Assembly (NCBI GenBank): GCA_947496185.1
Contig: CANMCD010000001.1
Location: 1-64,000, forward strand
Direction: 5' to 3'
Length of the DNA stretch: 64,000 nt
Source of the DNA: an uncultured Tenacibaculum sp.
GTDB lineage: Bacteria; Bacteroidota; Bacteroidia; Flavobacteriales; Flavobacteriaceae
The translations under genes and the position numbers were made by a program. This document shows, piece by piece, positions 10,138 to 18,492 of this stretch (position 1 is the stretch's first letter; each line of letters opens with the position of its first letter). Under the pieces are notes generated by a model. That model saw only the letters and a program-made list of their open reading frames with translations, searched no databases and was not told where the DNA came from.

Positions 10138-10416
10138 TCCTAGTTTTTGTTTAAATCTTTGTTCTTCAATCGTTAACCTTTTATCCATAGGAAGATCACC
10201 ACCGCATTCATCGAGCCATTTAAGATATTGCTCGTAATCTTCATCGTTTTGGCGACGTAAAAGGTGGGCTTCGATATAAGGATTATCTATTATTTGTTGC
10301 TCTTCTTTTTTTTCTGCTCTTTTAATAAAAGGATTAAAAATTGCATACACAAATTTAACCCACAAGTAGGCAATTAAAGCGATAATAGCTATAGTTAAAA
10401 TTATTGCAAAAACCAT
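10132..10416 (-). CDS. Reverse-oriented small membrane protein (probable moron)
   Basis: The only minus-strand gene within the morphogenesis block. With the start at 10416 it has 94 residues: a membrane helix (MVFAIILTIAIIALIAYLWV) followed by a charged cytoplasmic tail rich in Glu, Lys and Arg. The frame is open further upstream to 10503, but that would run into the start of the protease gene. A TATATTTG element lies just 5 bases before the 10416 start, which supports the shorter form. Such singly transcribed reverse genes often serve the lysogen, for example in superinfection exclusion; that role is inference. Confidence 0.65.
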   Translation of the reverse strand: MVFAIILTIAIIALIAYLWVKFVYAIFNPFIKRAEKKEEQQIIDNPYIEAHLLRRQNDEDYEQYLKWLDECGGDLPMDKRLTIEEQRFKQKLGL

Positions 10417-10421
10417 ATTAA

Positions 10422-10429
10422 CAAATATA
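10422..10429 (-). promoter_or_regulatory. TATATTTG -7 element, probably giving a leaderless transcript
   Basis: The minus strand reads TATATTTG, a match to the Bacteroidota TAnnTTTG -7 consensus, ending 5 bases before the ATG at 10416. Transcription would begin at or next to the start codon. The nearest upstream TTG (10441-10443) is only 11 bases from the element, shorter than the usual 17-23, so the -33 part is weak. Confidence 0.45.
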
Positions 10430-10488
10430 CAAAATACTGTCAAAAATGTGATAGTAAAGGAGCTGTAAATCAATATAATTTTGATTGT

Positions 10489-11607
10489 ATGAAGACAGCA
10501 CACGTGTACATATACGGTATCGTAGATTCAGAGCAAAATAAGAATGCTTCTGAGTACGGATATATCAATCTAAATATCGTTAAAGATCAGATTGACACAC
10601 AAAAAGGATTTGAAGAAATCATGTTACACATACACTCTGTAGGCGGTGACGTCTCGGAGGGGTTTGCAATCTATGATTATTTGAAAAGTTTAGGTAAGCC
10701 AATCACTTCACAGATAGAGGGTAATTGTTATTCGATCGCAACGGTTATTGCGTTGGCTGGAAGCAAGCGCGTTATGACACCGCACGCCGAACTGTTAATA
10801 CATAATCCTTGGGGAGGAGGAATCGAGGGGGAAAAGCAAGACTTTAAAAAGTACGCGGAGCAGCTGGAAAAAATAGAGCAAAAGATTGCAAATTTTTACG
10901 CCTCTAATACTAATCTAAACCAAAAACAAGCCTTGGACTTCATGAAAGTAGAAACAACTTTCACACCACAACAAGCCTTAGAGAATGGATTTATAACTGA
11001 GATTAAAGACGCTTTAAAAGTTGTCGCTCTTTATAAGCCAAAGAAGAATAAAATTAAAAACAAAACAGAAATGCCAAAAGAATTTTTAACCAAAAAGGAA
11101 GCTAAAAAGAGTTTCAAAAATATTACCGATTCTATCAACGGAATATTTAACATATTAAAAGGAGAAGCTCCTAAAAATTTATTAATACAAGACGCAAACG
11201 GCGTTGAGATTGATTTTTTTGAAATCGAAGCAGACGCCACGCCAAAAAAAGGAGATAAGGCAACTATTGACGGGGAGTCACCAAGCGGAGAATATGTTAT
11301 GCCTAACGGTGAAACATATGTTTTTGAAGATGGTGTATTGATCGAAATTAAAACAGAGGAAGAAGAGGGAGGAGACGAAGATACGGAAGCGTTAAAGTTA
11401 GAAAACGAGCAGTTAAAAGCCGAGAATAAAAAAATGAAAAAAGATTTAAAAAAGGCTTCGAAAGAGATTCAAAATGTTGTAAATGAGGTTCAAGACTTGA
11501 AAAAAAATATTTCATCAACATTTAATTACAACCCACAAATTGATGATAAAAAAGGGAAAAAGAGCAGCAAAAAGCAAACCAGAAATTTATTCAAAGATAA
11601 AAACTAA
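10489..11607 (+). CDS. ClpP-type head maturation protease fused to a scaffold-like tail
   Basis: A 372-residue protein. Residues 1-185 are a ClpP-fold serine protease: oxyanion-strand segment HSVGGDVSEG (49-58), nucleophile Ser82 in CYSIAT, and catalytic His105 in LLIHNPWGG. Residues about 190-372 are acidic and low-complexity with a coiled coil (ENEQLKAENKKMKKDLKKAS), as expected for an internal scaffold that is digested during head maturation. It lies 5 bases before the capsid gene, the usual neighbour. Confidence 0.85.
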   Translation: MKTAHVYIYGIVDSEQNKNASEYGYINLNIVKDQIDTQKGFEEIMLHIHSVGGDVSEGFAIYDYLKSLGKPITSQIEGNCYSIATVIALAGSKRVMTPHAELLIHNPWGGGIEGEKQDFKKYAEQLEKIEQKIANFYASNTNLNQKQALDFMKVETTFTPQQALENGFITEIKDALKVVALYKPKKNKIKNKTEMPKEFLTKKEAKKSFKNITDSINGIFNILKGEAPKNLLIQDANGVEIDFFEIEADATPKKGDKATIDGESPSGEYVMPNGETYVFEDGVLIEIKTEEEEGGDEDTEALKLENEQLKAENKKMKKDLKKASKEIQNVVNEVQDLKKNISSTFNYNPQIDDKKGKKSSKKQTRNLFKDKN

Positions 11608-11612
11608 ACAAT

Positions 11613-12695
11613 ATGGCAGGAATATTTGAACTTAACGACTTATCGTTAAATATAGAAGAGAGGCAACAGGTTTCAGAGGCGATTTACGAGTATGTATTGG
11701 AAACTTCCGATATAGCTGAGCATCACGAGATACATACGGGTATCGAGTGGGATACGCAAATACCGTTTATTGGAACGCTCGGACTTGTAGGTAAAAAAAT
11801 TATAAAATGTAAGCCAGATGCAAACGGTAATAAAATACCATTTTCTGAAAAAAAGTGGTCACCAAAATTAATCGGTGATCGTTTTGAGCATTGCTCAACA
11901 GACATGAACCCACTTTTAAAACTTTTTAAAAAGGTTAAGCGTATAAATCCAGATTTTTACGATAGGATAAATAGCGAGGAGCTTGGTATTGTCTTAATGA
12001 GACTAGCCGAAGCAATGAAAGAAATGATTACTCGTCTAGTTTGGTTTGGTGATGAAAACGCGAAAGAAATTTCTAACGGCGGATTATTAACAGATGGTAC
12101 AGATGTGGAATTCTTCACCCCGTTTGATGGAATTTGGAAACAAATTTTTACGATAGATATTCCAACTACTTCAAAATACTATGTAAAAATAGAAGCAAAC
12201 GCAGGAGAGACCTACGAAGAACAACAAGATTTAGATGATGATTTTGCTTTTAAACTATTTAGAAGCATGTGGAAAAAAGCCGACCCAAGACTAAAGCAGT
12301 TGATCCAAAAGGGTGAGATAGTTCCAGTAATTCACTGTACTAGTGCAATAGCTGAAAACTGGCAAGAGTTTAAAGAAAATAAGTCTTTAGGCTTCACTAT
12401 ATCTAATGTTGAAGACGGCGGACTAAAAGAAATGTTTAGAAGATTAAAAATTGAGACGCGTTACGATTGGGATGCCGTTATTCAAAATTACCAGAATAAC
12501 AGAACTAAATACAATCTGCCTCATAGAGCACTATTAACTGAAAAAGGAAATATTCCTATAGGAACTGTGAATACTGCCGATTTGGACAAAATAGAGTCTT
12601 TTTACGATAAGTACCACGAAGTTAACGTAATGGATTTTAGATTAAAACTAGATACAAAATTTTTAGTTGATTATTTAGCCGTAGCAGCTTACTAA
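11613..12695 (+). CDS. Major capsid protein
   Basis: A 360-residue protein directly after the protease-scaffold gene, the conserved place of the HK97-fold capsid protein. It has no signal peptide or membrane helix. The acidic N-terminal region (IEERQQVSEAIYEY), the long central helices (LGIVLMRLAEAMKEMITRLV) and the overall length fit the family in Bacteroidota phages. The call rests mainly on position and composition. Confidence 0.75.
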   Translation: MAGIFELNDLSLNIEERQQVSEAIYEYVLETSDIAEHHEIHTGIEWDTQIPFIGTLGLVGKKIIKCKPDANGNKIPFSEKKWSPKLIGDRFEHCSTDMNPLLKLFKKVKRINPDFYDRINSEELGIVLMRLAEAMKEMITRLVWFGDENAKEISNGGLLTDGTDVEFFTPFDGIWKQIFTIDIPTTSKYYVKIEANAGETYEEQQDLDDDFAFKLFRSMWKKADPRLKQLIQKGEIVPVIHCTSAIAENWQEFKENKSLGFTISNVEDGGLKEMFRRLKIETRYDWDAVIQNYQNNRTKYNLPHRALLTEKGNIPIGTVNTADLDKIESFYDKYHEVNVMDFRLKLDTKFLVDYLAVAAY

Positions 12696-12716
12696 CTTAA
12701 ATAAATATATATATAT

Positions 12717-13316
12717 ATGGATTTTTGCGAAAAAATAAGTGAGGATATTTTAAGAAACTGTAATAATGTAGCTGTAAAAGGGATTAAACAGCGATTGATT
12801 TTAATTAATACGGATGATTTACCTTACACTGGAGTGTCTTTTGATCCAGCATTACCAAACTCTTTAATAACGCAATTACAGTTATTAGACGGTAAAAGAG
12901 GATATGAAATCAAAGGCATTAAGCAAATAATGAAATTTTCGAACTCTTTTGAAAATCCAGAAGACGCAGAAAGTGGTTTAGTGCACTCGCTGACTGGAAT
13001 TCGAGTTAATGACCCTAGTGAAATTATTCGAAACGAGATCAATAAGTTTATAGGTGGAGCAAAAGTGTACGCCGTTTTAGAAAGAAAATGGAAAGGTGTT
13101 GAAAATAAACATGCGTTTTTATTTTTCGGTTTGAAGTTCGGATTAACATTGTCGGATTTTTCAGATGCTTCGGACGAAAACGATGGTACAATAGTAATGA
13201 GCTTGTCAACCCCGTCTGGGTATAAAGAACCTCATTTACCACATATATACCGAGATACAGACTACCCGACTAGTTTAACAGCGTTTAACAATAAGTTTTC
13301 AAACATGAAACCGTAA
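12717..13316 (+). CDS. Putative major tail (tube) protein
   Basis: A 199-residue soluble, beta-rich protein. It starts 21 bases after the capsid gene and ends overlapping the next ATG by one base. Segments such as NVAVKGIKQRLILINTDDLP near the start and VYAVLERKWKGVENKHAFLF in the middle fit a tail-tube type subunit. The C-terminal part (YRDTDYPTSLTAFNNKFS) recalls tail proteins of other Bacteroidota prophages. The tube assignment is an inference. Confidence 0.55.
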   Translation: MDFCEKISEDILRNCNNVAVKGIKQRLILINTDDLPYTGVSFDPALPNSLITQLQLLDGKRGYEIKGIKQIMKFSNSFENPEDAESGLVHSLTGIRVNDPSEIIRNEINKFIGGAKVYAVLERKWKGVENKHAFLFFGLKFGLTLSDFSDASDENDGTIVMSLSTPSGYKEPHLPHIYRDTDYPTSLTAFNNKFSNMKP

Positions 13317-13738
13317 TGCTGGATTGGACTAAATACAAGGCAGAAGAAGTTAAAACGGGAACTGACAAAAACGGTAACCGTTTAATTTCTGCTTTTGCAC
13401 GTGACTACAAAAATACATTTAATCAGGATTTATGTCCATCATGCAAAGACTTTAAAGAGAAGTTTTTAAGACTAATTAAAGAAATCAAAAGAATGAAAAA
13501 TACAGACACAAAAAAAAGCGGCTATTTACTTAAAAAAATGTACGAGAATATTCCGTTAAAATTCGGGAGCAGCATTTATGTAAATAACTCAAACATAACA
13601 GATGAGTATGCACTCGAATTAATTAACAACCATCCGCGAGGCTCAGAACTTTTTGAAATGACACCAAAGAAAGAAGAGAAAAAGACATCTAAAAAGCAAA
13701 AGGAAGAAACATCTAAAAAAGAAGAGAATACAAAATAA
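13316..13738 (+). CDS. Hypothetical phage protein with charged C-terminal tail
   Basis: A 140-residue protein between the tube-like gene and the portal. It has a single CPSC pair (about 41-44) and ends in a Lys/Glu-rich low-complexity tail (about 115-140). It resembles none of the families I can name. Immediate spacing on both sides (1-base overlap before, none after) places it in the structural operon. Confidence 0.6.
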   Translation: MLDWTKYKAEEVKTGTDKNGNRLISAFARDYKNTFNQDLCPSCKDFKEKFLRLIKEIKRMKNTDTKKSGYLLKKMYENIPLKFGSSIYVNNSNITDEYALELINNHPRGSELFEMTPKKEEKKTSKKQKEETSKKEENTK

Positions 13739-14953
13739 ATGAAGGCAAAAGTTGTAGCAGCTAAACTAGTCGAACTGGCAAAAAAGTACATAAGTTTTAA
13801 TAAGTCTTTAGGTATCTATGCAAATGGCGAAAATAACGACTATGCAGAGAGAACGGAAAGACTTATTAATAACTCTGCTACAGCTAAGCCAGCAACGAAG
13901 CTATTTAGGAAGTACATAGTAGGAAAAGGATTCGGCGATACTTTAAATAATTATATCGTAGACAAAGAGAACAATACCACGCTAAGAAAATTACTATTTA
14001 AAATAGCGCATTCATATGCTTATCACAACGGCGTTTTTATTCATGTTAACTATAACATGAATTATAATATTACGAGCTTAAGTGTACTACCATACAAGCA
14101 TTGCTGTATTGGTAAAAAAGATGATAAAGACTGGAACGGTAAAATTTTGGTGTATGATAACTGGTTAGGTGAAAACGGTAAAGTTGACAAGAATAAAATT
14201 AATGTGATAGATGTATATAACCCTAATAAATCAGTTATACAGAGCCAAATTGAAAAAGCTGGAGGTATCGAAAACTACAAAGGGCAAGTTTTCTTCTATA
14301 ATCCTGAGGATACAATATATCCTAGTACACATTTAGATAATGTTTTTGATGACGTTGATTCGGAGTACAGGACTAGCATTTTCAAAAACATTTCGTTAAG
14401 AAAGGGTTTTTTTGGAAAAACTATAATCGTCACACCTCCAATGATTGATGGCGAACTAAGAAAGTCAAGCAGTAAATTAAGCGAACAGGAACGAGAGGAA
14501 AAGAGAGAAGCAGAGACTCAGCGCGATAATTTTAGAAAGCAAATTTACGGCTTTTTAGGAGTTGAAAATATCGAGGGCGCGTTGCATATGGAGATGGATT
14601 TTGAAGGCGATAATATCGACAAGGTGATAAAGTTTATAAATATTGAAACCAACATAAATGATAAGTTATTCGCACACACGGAGAAATCTGTAAGCGACAA
14701 CATTTTAGCTACTTTGGGAATACCGTCGATTTTACTTAAAAGCAATGATAAGTCGTTGTTTGGGAATTCAGGAGCTCTCCTGCAAAAAGCTAAAGAGTTT
14801 TACCAAGATAACACGGAAGAAGACCGCGAGAATATACAAAACGAAATTCTAATACCTTTACTATCAAATTTTAAAGATTTTCAAATGCCGCAAGAAGGAT
14901 TGAAAATTCTAAAACTAATCAAAGTAAAAAATGAGACTAATAACGAAAAGTGA
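13739..14953 (+). CDS. Portal protein
   Basis: A 404-residue protein that forms the ring through which DNA enters and leaves the head. The layout fits portals: a long N-terminal helical part, a middle section with LSVLPYKHCCIGKKDDKDWN and a W-N-G-K-I-L-V-Y-D-N-W turn, and a C-terminal helical stem region (SDNILATLGIPSILLKSNDK; NSGALLQKAKEFYQDNTEED). It overlaps the next gene by 23 bases. It is unusual that the portal lies after the capsid gene and 12 kb from the terminase rather than between them. Confidence 0.75.
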   Translation: MKAKVVAAKLVELAKKYISFNKSLGIYANGENNDYAERTERLINNSATAKPATKLFRKYIVGKGFGDTLNNYIVDKENNTTLRKLLFKIAHSYAYHNGVFIHVNYNMNYNITSLSVLPYKHCCIGKKDDKDWNGKILVYDNWLGENGKVDKNKINVIDVYNPNKSVIQSQIEKAGGIENYKGQVFFYNPEDTIYPSTHLDNVFDDVDSEYRTSIFKNISLRKGFFGKTIIVTPPMIDGELRKSSSKLSEQEREEKREAETQRDNFRKQIYGFLGVENIEGALHMEMDFEGDNIDKVIKFINIETNINDKLFAHTEKSVSDNILATLGIPSILLKSNDKSLFGNSGALLQKAKEFYQDNTEEDRENIQNEILIPLLSNFKDFQMPQEGLKILKLIKVKNETNNEK

Positions 14954-15434
14954 TATATATAAGCATAGACAGATATCTAAATCTGTCAAAGAGATTATTA
15001 TAAATCAATTTATTGATGACGCGCAAATATCAGATTTAAACCCGCTATTAGGTAATAAATTTTACTACTCAATATTAGCCGAACCAGAAAAATATAGCGA
15101 ATTATTAAATGGATGCCAGTACGATTATGACGGTGTAACCATCTCAATGGTTGGATTAAAAAAAGTACTATCACTGTTTACGTATGCGAGATACATAATG
15201 CATGGCTCACAAATAGATACACCTTTTGGTTATGTTGAAAAACAAACACAGGATTCTACGCCAGTTAGCAGAACCAACAAAAAAGAGATTTATACTATGA
15301 GCCGCCAGACGGCAATGCAGTATTGGCAGCAAGTTAAAACCTACCTTAATATACATGCTAGTGATTATCCACATTGGAATTGTCTAGCGAGTAAAAGTAA
15401 AAGAACCTTTAAGTTAAATAAAATTAGCAAATGA
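14931..15434 (+). CDS. Head-tail connector (DUF6712-like)
   Basis: A 167-residue helical protein. Its start IYKHRQISKSVKEIIINQFI and the middle SDLNPLLGNKFYYSILAEPE, followed by a hydrophobic helix LFTYARYIMHGSQIDTPFG, match a connector family widespread in Bacteroidota phages that sits beside the portal. It overlaps the portal by 23 bases and the next gene by 4. The function as adaptor is inferred from family and place. Confidence 0.65.
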   Translation: MRLITKSDIYKHRQISKSVKEIIINQFIDDAQISDLNPLLGNKFYYSILAEPEKYSELLNGCQYDYDGVTISMVGLKKVLSLFTYARYIMHGSQIDTPFGYVEKQTQDSTPVSRTNKKEIYTMSRQTAMQYWQQVKTYLNIHASDYPHWNCLASKSKRTFKLNKISK

Positions 15435-16231
15435 TAGCCCAGTTTCAAACAATAGACGACAACAACTTTAAAATAAACGGAACGCCGTATTTCAAAGTAT
15501 TCATAGCTAAAAAAGTTGGTAATAATTCCGTTCAAGTAGTTTGTGCGTATGACAGTAAACTGGAACTGCTAAAACCTACACATTTTTCAGATGTAGAGGT
15601 AAATGGAATGGTTTATACTTCTGTGGATGAGCTTATATTGTATTTAAAAGATGTAGTGTTTAGAATGAGAGACGGAGCAGGAGGAGGGGATGGCGGGAAT
15701 GGCGCCACTGATTTGAATTATATGGCTTTTCACGACAAAGGTATAGTGGTTTCTTCTACTGGTGCAGACGCGGTTATTCCGCTAGCAAACAATATTAATG
15801 CGGGATTATTGAAAGGGGGCTTTTTACAAGAAGATACTTGGATTCCAAAAATAAGAACAAGCCAAAATGCAGATGCTTATAATGTTGTTGTTTCTGGTGG
15901 CTCGTACAAAATAATAGGTAATGTTTTTCATTACAGAATAGCAATGAAGCATATTACCTCAAAAGCAAAAATTAATAGTTTTACTTATATCGACTTACCA
16001 GAAATCGGGAGAGAATTCGAAGAGTCAACTAATAGCACATTAGAGCAAATATTTTTAGGCTCAGGACAGAAGATTTTAAAAGTTCATTTAACCCCGCAAA
16101 TCACTTTAGAGGATAGCAAAATGGTAATTTATTTTTCTGAGGCTGGAAGTTTAACTTTTTCCAAACTGCAATTTTCAAGCACCTCAGACAATAGTATATT
16201 AAGATTGTCGGGAACAATATTTTTAGAATAA
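15431..16231 (+). CDS. Putative tail fibre / receptor-binding protein
   Basis: A 266-residue protein in two parts. Residues 1-80 form a small mixed domain. A glycine-rich hinge (DGAGGGDGGNG, about 83-93) then leads to a beta-rich C-terminal part. This N-anchor, glycine hinge, C-head layout is typical of fibre or spike tips, and it is the last structural gene before lysis. No enzymatic motif is seen. Receptor binding is inferred. Confidence 0.5.
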   Translation: MIAQFQTIDDNNFKINGTPYFKVFIAKKVGNNSVQVVCAYDSKLELLKPTHFSDVEVNGMVYTSVDELILYLKDVVFRMRDGAGGGDGGNGATDLNYMAFHDKGIVVSSTGADAVIPLANNINAGLLKGGFLQEDTWIPKIRTSQNADAYNVVVSGGSYKIIGNVFHYRIAMKHITSKAKINSFTYIDLPEIGREFEESTNSTLEQIFLGSGQKILKVHLTPQITLEDSKMVIYFSEAGSLTFSKLQFSSTSDNSILRLSGTIFLE

Positions 16232-16236
16232 ACACC

Positions 16237-16845
16237 ATGATCAAGCCTCTTATTTTATTCCTTTCAAATCACCTACTAATAATACATAAAGGTAGTGTAT
16301 ACGCTAAGTTAAAATCTAGTTTAACGCTAGCGCTTTCGGCTTCACCAGTAGTGTTATTGACTGAGAAGTTAAAAAATTGGGCTTATATGAACATAGAATT
16401 TTTTGTAATAATAGGGGTTGCCATAATTATAGATCACATAGTTGGCTCTTACCTCCATTTAAAAATAAGAGATTTTTCGTTACGAAAAAACACAGAGGGT
16501 TTGTTACGAAAAATGGCAATCACCGTCGCGGGCTACATACTTTTTGAAATGTTCAATTTCATTTTAAAAGACGCGGACTGGCTATCGAAATATTTCAAGG
16601 TAGTAACTAACCTAACTGTTTTTTTATATCCAGCTGGATCGGCATTTATGAATATTAGCGTGCTTACAAACGGAAAATTTCCACCTATAGGATGGATTAA
16701 TAAAATCAAAACATTTCAATCAAACTTAGACTTAAAAGAACTTAATAAACAAACTTATGATAACAATAGAACTAGCACTTACACAAATCGGAACGAAAGA
16801 AATAGCGGGGAGATACGACAATCCCGAGATCACGAAATATTTTGA
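16237..16845 (+). CDS. Phage holin
   Basis: A 202-residue membrane protein placed directly before the endolysin. Hydrophobic segments lie at about 50-70 (IEFFVIIGVAIIIDHIVGSY), 90-107 (MAITVAGYILFEMFNFIL) and 120-142 (VVTNLTVFLYPAGSAFMNIS). It would permeabilise the inner membrane and time lysis. The last ~30 residues are hydrophilic and are encoded by bases shared, in another frame, with the start of the endolysin gene (89-base overlap). Confidence 0.75.
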   Translation: MIKPLILFLSNHLLIIHKGSVYAKLKSSLTLALSASPVVLLTEKLKNWAYMNIEFFVIIGVAIIIDHIVGSYLHLKIRDFSLRKNTEGLLRKMAITVAGYILFEMFNFILKDADWLSKYFKVVTNLTVFLYPAGSAFMNISVLTNGKFPPIGWINKIKTFQSNLDLKELNKQTYDNNRTSTYTNRNERNSGEIRQSRDHEIF

Positions 16846-17173
16846 TGAGATAGGTTACGACGGCACCAAACTAAAAGATGAAACAGCTTGGTGTAGTGCC
16901 TTTGCTAATTGGGTTTGCAAAAACGTAGGGCTGCCTTATACAGGCAAGTTAAACGCGCGTAGTTGGCTTAATGTAGGGGAACAAGTCTTTACCCCAGAAA
17001 TTGGAGACGTTGTTGTGTTTTGGAGGGAAGACCCGCAAAGCTGGAAAGGTCATGTAGCCTTTTTTATAAGAGAAACCCAAGACTATATATATGTGCTTGG
17101 AGGGAATCAAAATAATCAGGTAAAAATTTCAGCCTATCCAAGACACAGATTATTAGAATATAGAAGATTATGA
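16757..17173 (+). CDS. Endolysin, NlpC/P60-CHAP-like (TIGR02594-type)
   Basis: A 138-residue peptidoglycan hydrolase. Catalytic Cys46 lies in TAWCSAFANWV and His99 in WKGHVAFF, and the third site is in LGGNQNNQV (Asn117 region). These three motifs in this order define the small CHAP-like phage lysins. There is no signal peptide, so it needs the holin for release. The start lies 89 bases inside the holin gene in another frame, and no later in-frame ATG precedes the catalytic Cys. Confidence 0.85.
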   Translation: MITIELALTQIGTKEIAGRYDNPEITKYFDEIGYDGTKLKDETAWCSAFANWVCKNVGLPYTGKLNARSWLNVGEQVFTPEIGDVVVFWREDPQSWKGHVAFFIRETQDYIYVLGGNQNNQVKISAYPRHRLLEYRRL

Positions 17174-17643
17174 AAAATCTAATTATAATATTAATACTGT
17201 TCACTTCTTGCCGTTCTGTCAAAACCGTTTCAACATCAAAAAAAGAAACTACTAAAACAGAAAAAACAGAGAAAAAGCAAGACAGTATAAACATTATCAA
17301 GAAAAACGGAGCAATCAATGATCAATTGGTTACCTCCGTTTCATCTACAGGTAACAAGGAAATAGATAGGAAAATTGACGAAATACTATCTAAACTCAAT
17401 ACTCAGAAAAAAAGCGGCTCAAATGGCTATCGTCAATATTATGATCGCCAAACTAGGCGACTTGTAACTGATTTTATAGTAGCCTCCACAAAAAACCAAA
17501 CGATTACAAAGAGTAAAGAAGAAACTAACGAAAAGTCTTTCGAAGAAAAAACCGATGAGTATTTTATGAAAAAGATTAAGCAAATTCCCTGGTGGGTTTA
17601 TTTGGGTGTTTTATTTGTTGGGTATATCAAACTTACTGGTTAA
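17170..17643 (+). CDS. Probable unimolecular spanin (u-spanin)
   Basis: A 157-residue protein starting with a lipoprotein signal (MKNLIIILILFTSC, lipid-acceptor Cys14). A charged, helix-prone periplasmic stretch of about 120 residues follows, and the protein ends in a membrane helix (PWWVYLGVLFVGYIKL, about 139-155). A lipid anchor at one end and an inner-membrane helix at the other is the u-spanin topology, linking both membranes in one chain and fusing them in the last lysis step. It overlaps the endolysin stop by 4 bases. No separate spanin pair is seen. Confidence 0.7.
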   Translation: MKNLIIILILFTSCRSVKTVSTSKKETTKTEKTEKKQDSINIIKKNGAINDQLVTSVSSTGNKEIDRKIDEILSKLNTQKKSGSNGYRQYYDRQTRRLVTDFIVASTKNQTITKSKEETNEKSFEEKTDEYFMKKIKQIPWWVYLGVLFVGYIKLTG

Positions 17644-17799
17644 CTTGGTTTTACATGTTAGATAAAAACTTTTTTTTGTTAATGTTTTGAAAATTGTTTT
17701 AAAACTAGGTGTTTTGTTTGAAAAAAACATGTGTTTTATACCTGATTTGTCTACAAGTCTCAAATAAATACTCATTATTTTTATCGAAATTTACATTTA

Positions 17800-18447
17800 A
17801 TGGATTCGAAATTGAAAATATATGTTGCAGAAGACCACCCTTTGACAAGAGAGGGGATATTTATATTGCTTAACGATCTTGATTGTGAAATCGTGGGTAT
17901 TTCTGAAAACGGTCAGGACACAATTAATTGGTTTAAAAATAATGATGCTGATGTTTTAATATTAGATTTAGGACTGCCAGTATTAAACGGATTTGATGTT
18001 ATGAAATTTTTAAATAAAAATCATAACAAAGTAAAAACATTAGTTTTGTCATCTGATATAGAATCTACAACCATTAAAGAAACATATAAACTAGGGGCAA
18101 AAGGATACATACTTAAAGTAGATAAAGACTATTGTTTAACAGAGGCAATAAACCTGATTGTTAGTGGTAAGTCGTATTATTCCGAAAGCGTAAACAAAGG
18201 ATTTATTTTAGAAGCAGAAGACGAAATTCTTTTAAAAGAAAACATAAAGGAGTTGTCTGATAGAGAAAAGGAAGTAATGAATAATATTGCTAAAAGTAAA
18301 GATTTCTGCGCAAAGACTATTGCCGCCGATATAGGTGTTAACGCTAGTACCTTTAGAACGTATACTGAAAGAATACGCAAAAAATTAGGACTAAAAAGCA
18401 ACATAAAATTAGTAAAAGTCGCCTTAAGTTTTTTTGAACGTAACTAA
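17800..18447 (+). CDS. Orphan NarL/LuxR-type response regulator on the prophage
   Basis: A 215-residue two-domain regulator. The receiver domain (1-120) has the acidic pair Glu11-Asp12, phospho-acceptor Asp56 in LILDLGLP, the switch Ser in VLSSDIE and the conserved Lys in YILKVDKD. The output domain (about 148-210) is a GerE-type helix-turn-helix starting with LSDREKEVMNNIAKSKDFCA. No sensor kinase gene is within the window. It lies after the lysis genes, behind a 156-base gap with no clear -7 motif. An imperfect operator-like repeat follows at 18454-18484. Confidence 0.85.
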   Translation: MDSKLKIYVAEDHPLTREGIFILLNDLDCEIVGISENGQDTINWFKNNDADVLILDLGLPVLNGFDVMKFLNKNHNKVKTLVLSSDIESTTIKETYKLGAKGYILKVDKDYCLTEAINLIVSGKSYYSESVNKGFILEAEDEILLKENIKELSDREKEVMNNIAKSKDFCAKTIAADIGVNASTFRTYTERIRKKLGLKSNIKLVKVALSFFERN

Positions 18448-18453
18448 AGTAAT

Positions 18454-18484
18454 TAGTCTATATTTATAGATCATTATTAGACTA
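18454..18484. promoter_or_regulatory. Inverted repeat between response regulator and lipoprotein genes
   Basis: Arms TAGTCTA (18454-18460) and TAGACTA (18478-18484) are exact reverse complements separated by 17 A+T-rich bases, 9 bases before the lipoprotein start. It could be a binding site for the dimeric regulator encoded just upstream, or a weak hairpin. There is no T-run, so it is not a good terminator. Confidence 0.35.
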
Positions 18485-18492
18485 TAAATATT

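Noticed and set aside
10417-10503. Longer start of the reverse membrane gene
   Set aside because: It would overlap the protease gene start; the -7 element next to 10416 supports the shorter form.
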